Assembly (NCBI GenBank): GCA_005808665.1
Contig: SYLG01000033.1
Coordinates: 1-43,202, forward strand
DNA from: Planctomycetia bacterium
GTDB lineage: Bacteria > Planctomycetota > Planctomycetia > Gemmatales > Gemmataceae
Length of the DNA stretch: 43,202 nt
Reading direction: 5' to 3'
Below the pieces are notes generated by a model. It saw only the letters and a program-made list of their open reading frames with translations, had not been told where the DNA came from and searched no databases. Of this stretch, positions 36,696 through 43,202 are shown in pieces. A program made the translations under genes and the position numbers. Position 1 is the stretch's first letter, and each line of letters opens with the position of its first letter.

Positions 36696-36921
36696 GAGGG
36701 GAATAAAGGCCGCTCCTTTTTTTAGGATGATGGGTGGCAAATTCTTTAGTCCCGTATTCCTGACCCAATTACATGAATTGCTCGCTATTTGTGCGGTATT
36801 AACAAGGGAGTTTGCAAATGTTTGCGTGTACCCATTCCCAAATCAACCAAGGGATTTTCGCCCGAGTTGTCCCATGCCTCAATCATTCACCAACAGAGGG
36901 AACGCCAGAAACCTGGGTTTA

Positions 36922-36982
36922 CATGGTCCGATACCTGGGCCTTTGGCCCGCAAAACACCAACGGCAATGTTAGGATTCAACC
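36922..36982 (-). repeat. Short derivative of the dispersed repeat
   Basis: GGTCCGATACCTGGGCC runs directly into TTTGGCCCGCAAAAC and then GGCAATGTTAGGATTCAACC. Compared with the inverted partial copy near 36,430, the segment between two GGGCC sites is missing, as expected from a deletion between short direct repeats. Confidence 0.55.
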
Positions 36983-37066
36983 CAATATTTAGGGCCCGGC
37001 AAAAGAGATGAATTGGCCTGCTATTTTCATGATTTCAACGCCAAAGCCTCAAGTCCGGTTTTGGCC

Positions 37067-39649
37067 CTAACCCCAAAGCACAAGTTTTGGCTCGATTGGG
37101 GTTGCCAAATGGGGATGATTGGGAAGTACCCGAATCCGGTATCCAAAACGGCCAGAGGCCATGCAGGGAATTTGTCCCTCGAAGGTTTGACCCCCGTCCT
37201 GAAACCCGCCACCAGGCAACAAGGTTAGGGTATGCGGACTGTGAACCTCTCCGTGGCTGTCCAGGGGGCCATGGCAAACCTGAACCATGATGTCCGAGGG
37301 CAAAAGGTTTCCCAACTGGATTCGTGCCTTGAAGGGCATGGTCTGCCCCATGCCCAGGGCGGTTCCAAGGGGGGTCTGGTCCTCGATCCGCAGGGCATGC
37401 CACCCTTGGGTTATCTTTTGCCTCCACGCCGCCAACTCGCGCCCTGCCCGCATGGACGAGGCGGCCAATAGGTCGTGGCGTTCCAGCGAAGGAATATAAC
37501 AACGATCCGTATATTCACAAACCATCCTACCCGTGTTGTATACCGGGGCAAGCGTGCCGATCGCCCGCTTCATCCGGGCCACCCACCCCTTGGGGACTCC
37601 ATCGGAACCACGCCTATAAAAGAGGGGTACGATTTCCTGTTCAAGCAACTCATGAATCGAGCGGCTTTCGATATCATCCTGGTAATGCAGGTCGCCATAC
37701 TCCTCGCCCGAACCAATCGACCAGCCATTTTCCCCATCGAAGCCCTCGACCCACCAGCCATCCAGAATGGAAAAGTTCAACACGCCGTTGGCGGCGGCTT
37801 TCATCCCGGAGGTTCCCGAGGCTTCCAGGGGCCTTCGTGGGTTGTTTAGCCAAATGTCACACCCCTGAACCAGGTAACGGGCCGTGTTCATGTCATAGTC
37901 TTCAAGGAATACAACCCGGTTTTTTAGCTCTTTCCGGTGGGCAATGGAGGCAATTTCGGCAATAAGTTCTTTACCCCCATGATCATGTGGGTGGGCCTTC
38001 CCGGCAAAAATCAATTGTACGGGTTGGTCTTTGCTCAGAAGCATTTGGGTCAACCGTTCGAGTTGCCTGAAGATGAGGGCCCCCCGTTTATAAGTGGCAA
38101 AACGCCTGGCAAATCCGATGGTCAACGCCTCTGGGTGGAGAAAATCCTCTGCCGCGGCAATTTCCGAAGGGGAGGCGGCCCGGGCCAAAAGTTGACGCCT
38201 CAGCCGTTGGCGGGCATAGGCCACCAGCCTTTCGCGGCGCCTTTCATGGGTCCGCCAAAGCTCCGAATCGGGGATTCCTTCGATGCGTTTCCAAACGGCG
38301 GTTTCCGCAGGTCGCGTTTGCCATTCGCGCCCCAAATAACGATCGAACAGGTTGGCCATTTCGCCACTAAGCCAACTCGTCGTATGGATCCCGTTGGTTA
38401 TCGAGGTGATAGGTATTTCATGGGTGCCAATACCAGGCCAAAGGTTTTTCCACATGCCCCGGCTGACCTGGCCGTGGAGGGCAGAAACCCCGTTGGACAC
38501 ATTGGCCAGTTTGATGGCCAGAACGGTCATGCAGAAGGGTTCATGATTGTCCGAGGGATTTTCCCGGCCAAGGGCCAGAAAATCGTGCAAGCCGATTCGA
38601 AGTCCCGGATAATAGCCATGAAAATATTTCTCAATCAAATCGGTTCCAAACCGGTCATTACCCGCTGGAACCGGGGTGTGCGTCGTAAAAACCGAACCGG
38701 CAGCAATGGCTTCACGGGCTTCCGCAAAGGAAAGGGCGGGGTCATTTTCAAGGGCCATGCGAATGCGCTCAAGGTTGCAAAAAGCCGAATGTCCCTCGTT
38801 CATGTGGCAAACACTTGGGGTTAACCCCATTGCAACAAGGGCCCTGAGCCCACCAATGCCAAGGACAATTTCCTGGCGCACCCGCATATCCGAATCACCA
38901 CCATAAAGCCTGGCGGTTATGTCCTGGTCTGAGGGACTGTTCTCCTCGATATTGGTGTCAAGCAAAAACAAAGGCACTTTGCCAACCATCATCCGCCAGA
39001 TCCGGATCTTTACGGGAAAATGGGAAATCCCGGTGCCAATGATCAGGGGTTTGCCGTCTGGCCCCTCCACAGGAACCATGGGAAGGTGGAAGAAATCGTT
39101 GTCCGGATAGCGCTCTTGTTGCCAACCATCCACGGTAAGGTATTGGCGAAAATAGCCTTCCCGGTACATAAGGCCTACTGCCGCAAGGGGAATTCCCAGA
39201 TCGCTGGCGGCCTTCAGGTGGTCACCCGCAAGCACTCCAAGCCCTCCGGAATAGATCGGGACGCTTTCATGAATGCCAAACTCCGCGGAGAAATAGGCGA
39301 TGACCGGGTTTCCATGATGGGCCAACGGGGCAACCGTGGGGTGCTTTTCGTCAAACCAGGCGTTGGATTTCATATAGGCGTCAAACGATGCTTCCACCTT
39401 GTCGAGCTGATTGAGGAAACCCTGATCACTTTCCAACTCTTTTAGTCGTTCCAAGGGAACCGCACTCAACATTCGAACCGGGTTTTGATCGGTTTCATTC
39501 CAAAGGTCGGGATGGATGCGGCGAAGAATGTTGATCGCATCATGGTGCCAACACCACCACAAATTGAAGGAGAGCTTGTTCAGGGCAGCAAGGCGCAGGG
39601 GAACCTGAGGCTTGACGGTGAAAACACGGGGTTTGATACTCTGTGGCAC
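37067..39649 (-). CDS. glgP: Alpha-glucan (glycogen) phosphorylase, GT35 family
   Basis: The product has about 860 residues from a GTG at 39,649, which follows GAGG with five bases of spacing; a TTG at 39,667 is the only longer alternative. It matches the shorter archaeal/bacterial branch of glycogen phosphorylases. LSFNLWWCWHHDA lies near the N terminus, and FSAEFGIHESVPIYSGGLGVLAGDH, HMNEGHSAF, TTHTPVPAGNDRF and IGFARRFATYKR follow. The PLP-binding Lys (about residue 615) lies in ASGTSGMKAAANG. The last 100 residues form a separate beta domain. The enzyme releases glucose-1-phosphate from glycogen or maltodextrin using PLP. It stands alone, with no other glycogen genes beside it. Confidence 0.92.
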   Translation of the reverse strand: MPQSIKPRVFTVKPQVPLRLAALNKLSFNLWWCWHHDAINILRRIHPDLWNETDQNPVRMLSAVPLERLKELESDQGFLNQLDKVEASFDAYMKSNAWFDEKHPTVAPLAHHGNPVIAYFSAEFGIHESVPIYSGGLGVLAGDHLKAASDLGIPLAAVGLMYREGYFRQYLTVDGWQQERYPDNDFFHLPMVPVEGPDGKPLIIGTGISHFPVKIRIWRMMVGKVPLFLLDTNIEENSPSDQDITARLYGGDSDMRVRQEIVLGIGGLRALVAMGLTPSVCHMNEGHSAFCNLERIRMALENDPALSFAEAREAIAAGSVFTTHTPVPAGNDRFGTDLIEKYFHGYYPGLRIGLHDFLALGRENPSDNHEPFCMTVLAIKLANVSNGVSALHGQVSRGMWKNLWPGIGTHEIPITSITNGIHTTSWLSGEMANLFDRYLGREWQTRPAETAVWKRIEGIPDSELWRTHERRRERLVAYARQRLRRQLLARAASPSEIAAAEDFLHPEALTIGFARRFATYKRGALIFRQLERLTQMLLSKDQPVQLIFAGKAHPHDHGGKELIAEIASIAHRKELKNRVVFLEDYDMNTARYLVQGCDIWLNNPRRPLEASGTSGMKAAANGVLNFSILDGWWVEGFDGENGWSIGSGEEYGDLHYQDDIESRSIHELLEQEIVPLFYRRGSDGVPKGWVARMKRAIGTLAPVYNTGRMVCEYTDRCYIPSLERHDLLAASSMRAGRELAAWRQKITQGWHALRIEDQTPLGTALGMGQTMPFKARIQLGNLLPSDIMVQVCHGPLDSHGEVHSPHTLTLLPGGGFQDGGQTFEGQIPCMASGRFGYRIRVLPNHPHLATPIEPKLVLWG

Positions 39650-39945
39650 AAGGACCTCAACGAACAAGCATGTAAGTCAGGCGTGGTGATGTTCCTCCCA
39701 GGGACAAACACCCATCCCTGAAAAGAAGAGAGGTCGCCACAAGTTGTGGGCAATTCAGAGTTTTGGGAAAATCAGGCTACCTTTTTCCCCGCCAGATCCA
39801 CTACCCCTATTCAACGAATGGGAGGAGTATTTTCAAGGGAATACCCAAGGGGAGAATTGCCTGAAACCTCATCAACCCACCCAAGGACAGACCTCATTCG
39901 TTCCCATTTCTTGGGATCGTTTTGAGGCAAACCCGAATTGGGAAA

Positions 39946-41067
39946 TCAATATACGGGGATCTCGACCCGGGTGCCCCCGGCCATGGCGGATTCATGGGCG
40001 CAGATTCCCACAAGGGTCCAATTGGCGCTTGCACTTGCATCAGGAAACGCCGGGCGTGTTCCGCGAACGGCTTCGACAAAGGCATTGGTAAGGTGAGGGT
40101 GACTGCCGCCATGACCACCCCCCTGGGTAAAGCTAAGGTGTTGTTCATCGTCCTTGGAGTAGACCCCCTTGGTGGTAAACCTGCCTACCTCGGGGGGTAG
40201 CAGGTGGGCATAATCGGGCACCTTGGTTCGAAGCGGGATTTGCGCTTCGGGTAAACCCTTGGTGTGAATTACTGGTTCCTCATTTTCAACCTGTTGCCAT
40301 TCAAAGGTTTTCCTGGAACCAAAGACATCGAAACTCTCCCGGTATTGCCTGGCCGTGTCGAAAAGGCTTCGGGTGACCTCGGCGACCACATCAGAATCCC
40401 GAACTTTAAAGGTAGCCGTCTCAATGGCAAAAGGAGAGTTGTATTTCGAAATCAATTCTTCCCGGATACGACCCGACCCGTGACAAACCACACTTTCGGC
40501 GGGTTTGTTGAGTATGGCAAGGCAGGGGCCAACGCAATGGGTCGCATAATGCATTGGGGGAAGGCCCGGCCAATAATTGGGCCAACCGTCCATGTCCTGC
40601 TGGTGACTGCCCCGGAGAAACTGGATCCGCCCCAATTCGCCCTTTTCATAAAGCTCCCTGGCAAAGAGATATTCCCTGGCATAAACCACCGTTTCCATCA
40701 TCATGTAAACTTTGCCTGTCCGCCTTTGAGCCTCCACCAACGCTTTGATCTCCGCCTTGGTGGTGGCCATGGGGACCGTACATGCGACATGTTTTCCGGC
40801 GTTTAATGCAGCCAGGCTTTGAGGGCCATGATCGGGAATCGGGCTGTTAATGTGGACAGCGTCAATCTCGGGATCAAGAAGCAATTCCTCGTAACTGGTA
40901 AACCGCTTGGAAATCTTGTACCGATCCCCGCAAGCATCCAGTTCCTTTTTGTCACGGCGACAAATGGCCACCAATTCGGCATGAGGGTGGGCTTGGTAAA
41001 TGGGAATGAATTCGGCCCCAAATCCCAATCCTACCAGGGCCACTCGAATCTTCCGGTCCTTGATCAT
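39946..41067 (-). CDS. Gfo/Idh/MocA family oxidoreductase
   Basis: The product has about 373 residues from the ATG at 41,067, preceded by the strong site GGGAGGGG; upstream in-frame Met codons lack this. The Rossmann segment IRVALVGLGFGAEF at the N terminus is followed by HAELVAICRRD, IDAVHINSPIPDHGPQSLAAL and AGKHVACTVPMATT. In most of the family the last motif reads 'EKP' with a catalytic Lys; here it is TVP, so the usual proton donor is absent. The substrate-binding half (residues about 130-370) contains HYATHCVGPCLAI and ends AGGTRVEIPVY. Typical members oxidise or reduce sugars or inositols with NAD(P). Without the Lys, the reaction is uncertain. Planctomycete genomes carry many such paralogues. 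Confidence 0.85.
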   Translation of the reverse strand: MIKDRKIRVALVGLGFGAEFIPIYQAHPHAELVAICRRDKKELDACGDRYKISKRFTSYEELLLDPEIDAVHINSPIPDHGPQSLAALNAGKHVACTVPMATTKAEIKALVEAQRRTGKVYMMMETVVYAREYLFARELYEKGELGRIQFLRGSHQQDMDGWPNYWPGLPPMHYATHCVGPCLAILNKPAESVVCHGSGRIREELISKYNSPFAIETATFKVRDSDVVAEVTRSLFDTARQYRESFDVFGSRKTFEWQQVENEEPVIHTKGLPEAQIPLRTKVPDYAHLLPPEVGRFTTKGVYSKDDEQHLSFTQGGGHGGSHPHLTNAFVEAVRGTRPAFPDASASANWTLVGICAHESAMAGGTRVEIPVY

Positions 41068-41281
41068 GGTAACCCCTCCCTGTTTGCCAAATCCATTGTC
41101 CGCCCCAGTGGGCAATTTGCAACCAACATCCTTCTCGTTATAGGTCGAATAGGGCTTCTCAACCATGCAGGGTATTGGGATTGGAAGGAATCCTTAACCC
41201 CTCGGGAAGGCGCTATTCATTCATTGGAAAGGGTTGGAAATGTCAGGGATGGAGGGGGCCTCAGGTACTTTCGACATTTAA

Positions 41282-41999
41282 TCCAAGTTACGCAGTTGGG
41301 ACCATGAAAACCCGGTTTTTCCCGGGAAAAAGTCAAATCCCCCTGCAAACGACGGGACTACAAATCCAATTTACAGGTTCTGTTTCAAGGCGTTTGATCC
41401 AGATTGGCGAGAGACTGAGGAATGGGATAGCTCGGGCTTTCCGCCCTTTGTGTATTTGGGAATGGGTACCTGAGGCGGTGCCCCTGGTTGGTAGGGTGGC
41501 ACGCCGTTGGCGTTGAAAACAGGCGGCGGTGGGAACAGGTAGGTGCATGGCAATCCATGTCAGTGGCCTGACTAATACGATCCGGTCGAATCCTACTCTT
41601 GCCGTTTTGGTTCTGCGGGCCAAAGGCCCGATTTATACCAGCCTGGGCCAACGGCCCAGGTATCGGGCCCCCAAATTTTTGAGGGCTGAAAGCCCGATCC
41701 ATTGGGCATGGGACCACGAACCAAAGGTTGGCGAGAGATTGAAACATGGGCTGCTTGTTCCCCACCGAAATTCAACCCCTCAAACCAAGGCAAATGGTTT
41801 AAATCCATTCAGAGGATCTCTGAACAATTGCAAACCCCATTGTTAAAATCGCACCTGGATCGGCTAATTTCATGTCCTTTGGTCGGGACTACGGGCCGTT
41901 TTGAACTCGACATACTCCCATTTCCAGGGAAAAACCACCATCCAGGTCCCAAAATGGACCAAAAAATCGTAAAAAATCACTCCAACCGCATAACTTGGG
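41282..41999 (+). mobile_element. TTAA-flanked, terminal-repeat-bounded non-coding element (MITE-like)
   Basis: The element is 718 bases long. Its left end reads TCCAAGTTACGCAGTTGG, and the reverse complement of its right end reads CCCAAGTTATGCGGTTGG: 15 of 18 positions agree. TTAA lies directly outside both ends (41,278-41,281 and 42,000-42,003), consistent with a target duplication. There is no transposase-length frame. It matches 33,225-33,910 in the same orientation. After its right end, 42,004-42,126 holds nothing recognisable before the toxin/immunity locus. Confidence 0.65.
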
Positions 42000-42126
42000 T
42001 TAAAAAATGAAACCTTACAGGAATTTCCAAGGGCCATACATAATCCGGGTTAGCTGTCTATCCAGGTTTTGGGGTCCAATACACACGCAGGGGCGAACGC
42101 CAAGATTGCCGTGGTCGGCATGCGAA

Positions 42127-42726
42127 TTACGGCTTTATTACACCTTCGGGCCATTGAAGTTTTGACGATTCGACGAAATGAGCATTTGTCAGGCCATTCT
42201 CTTCAATAATGGTCTTAGCTCTTTCGCTGATAAGCACGTACTTTGGATATTCCGTAACCGTAAAGAAGTCGGAACCATCGTAATTGGTTTCATTGACGAT
42301 TAGTCCATGTTCGAACGCAGTGTACCGAATTAGTCCACATGCGCCACATTGCCATTTCACCACAATTCCCGAATCAGGATGGGCGTTCCCGGCTTTGCCT
42401 GTTACTAAAAACTCCCAGAGTTTGGGAATTTCACATTGATTCTTAATTCGTGTTTTCGAGCAAATCCCGGGGTTTTTGACTTCAAAACCCGTCAATCCCA
42501 CCTGAGTCAAAACATCGAGTGCGTGGTTGGTGACCACAATGTCGCTGAGAATTGTGCTTGAGAAGTCAGCAACTCTCGTTGATAGGCAATGAATATGAAG
42601 ATCTGTGGTACGTCGCCCAGCTCGCTGGTGACCTGAATCCTTCGGACACACAATGCCTTCCCAGTCATTACCGTCGGATAATTCGACAAACTTCTGCGGT
42701 ATGATCAATTTGTAAAATCCTCTCAT
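42127..42726 (-). CDS. Putative immunity protein, double-CxxCG-like
   Basis: The product has 199 residues from the ATG at 42,726. That ATG comes two bases after the reconstructed stop of the toxin gene, without its own ribosome site, so translation is probably coupled. QCGACGLIRY (about residue 140) is one CxxCG motif. The position where a first CxxCG would be expected reads IVCPKDSGHQ, with the second Cys replaced. The mid-part (LSDIVVTNHALDVL, GLTGFEV) and overall size resemble the double-CxxCG family (TIGR02264) described from Myxococcus, members of which are immunity proteins for Sit-type toxins. The family call rests on motif memory, not alignment. Base composition is more AT-rich than neighbouring genes, which fits recent transfer. 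It should act in the cytoplasm by binding the toxin tip encoded just upstream. Confidence 0.5.
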   Translation of the reverse strand: MRGFYKLIIPQKFVELSDGNDWEGIVCPKDSGHQRAGRRTTDLHIHCLSTRVADFSSTILSDIVVTNHALDVLTQVGLTGFEVKNPGICSKTRIKNQCEIPKLWEFLVTGKAGNAHPDSGIVVKWQCGACGLIRYTAFEHGLIVNETNYDGSDFFTVTEYPKYVLISERAKTIIEENGLTNAHFVESSKLQWPEGVIKP

Positions 42727-42728
42727 TT

Positions 42729-43202
42729 TCAAATCCCAAATTTGCTTCGCATTGCCGCTAATTGTTCCAATACTTGGGCGGCCGAAGCGTTGGGATTCGC
42801 TTCAAAGAAGTCAGCCCAGACTTTATTCCAATTACCACCGCTGATGGTGTGGATTCCGTCCGGCTTTAGACGGTGCTTTGCACCGTCGAGCGGAACCTTG
42901 AAATCTTCAATGTTCCGCCCAGCCTTTTCAAAAAAAGCCTCAGAGATTTGGACTGCGGCAAGAGATGGTGTACTTCAGTCGCCCCGCTTGGAACAACCTT
43001 CCCAATCTCATCACCCAAGCCACCCGCACTACAAGGATTGCTATTGTGCACCAACACCCCGGTTTTTCCAACGGCGTAGGTGTGAACCTCGGCGATTTCC
43101 AGATTGAAGACTTTTTCCGTATAGGGGACGGTTCCCACTTCTTCAACCGAAACCTCATTTCCATTCACCAAAAAAAGTTGGTCACCGATTTGGACATGAC
43201 CC
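42729..43202 (-). pseudogene. 3' end of a HINT-type polymorphic toxin, frameshifted (partial)
   Basis: The gene enters from beyond the right edge. The first 55 residues visible (GHVQIGDQLFLVNGNE, then KVFNLEIAEVHTYAV, ending GVLVHN) are the end of a HINT/intein-like domain that releases toxin tips in Rhs- and CDI-like proteins. After a short linker comes EVHHLLPQ, the start of a nuclease-like tip. The frame then runs into a stop at about 42,866. One base more in the T7 run at 42,936-42,930 restores a frame reading FFEKAGRNIEDFKV, GAKHRLKPDGIHTISGGNW and NKVWADFFEANPNASA, ending at TGA 42,731-42,729. The order HH...H...H...W fits the DUF2380-like/HNH-like toxin families of myxobacteria; assignment to a nuclease is inferred. 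The break could be a mutation, a sequencing error, or slippage. Confidence 0.7.

Noticed and set aside
37937-38824. Plus-strand open frame of 295 codons
   Set aside because: It is opposite the alpha-glucan phosphorylase, whose motifs cover the same bases.

Overview
The window looks like a chromosomal piece of a planctomycete. Both long surface-protein genes at the left end carry the short N-terminal 'LExxENRxxxS' signature typical of large exported planctomycete proteins. A WGR protein with 24-residue leucine-rich repeats, a cytochrome-free mix of housekeeping singletons, an OprP-type porin, a CehA/McbA metallohydrolase, a Gfo/Idh/MocA oxidoreductase without the usual Lys, and sparse operons also fit. 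GC content is moderate. The order within Planctomycetota cannot be settled from this sequence.

Layout. Positions 1-19,940 (minus strand) hold one 6.3-kilo-residue adhesin-like gene with a well-formed promoter in front of it and, 104 bases downstream, a short LamG-type companion that stops inside its domain. Positions 20,563-24,680 hold tRNA-Gln(UUG), a stand-alone M41 (FtsH-type) peptidase domain, an OprO/OprP-like porin, tRNA-Val(CAC), tatA and a lipoprotein endonuclease/exonuclease/phosphatase. Positions 24,679-32,977 hold a membrane-anchored Pro/Gly-rich protein whose start codon overlaps that of its divergent neighbour, a DUF1015 protein, a yggS-DUF167-CehA/McbA run, an orphan sugar-type binding lipoprotein, and a divergent SDR / alpha-oxoamine synthase pair.

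Positions 33,225-42,003 are dominated by a non-coding dispersed repeat family. One copy (41,282-41,999) has terminal inverted repeats and is flanked by TTAA on both sides. A second long copy in the same orientation lies at 33,225-33,910, and two shorter inverted derivatives lie near 36.3-37.0 kb. Between the long copies are the WGR/leucine-rich-repeat gene (21 tandem 72-bp units), an alpha-glucan phosphorylase and a Gfo/Idh/MocA oxidoreductase.

The right edge (42,127-43,202) carries the end of a polymorphic toxin: a HINT-type releasing domain, then an 'HHLLPQ' nuclease-like tip. The tip is broken by a frameshift at a T7 run. Two bases later comes a putative immunity gene resembling the double-CxxCG family. 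The toxin/immunity locus and the TTAA-flanked repeat element are the strongest candidates for something not yet described.
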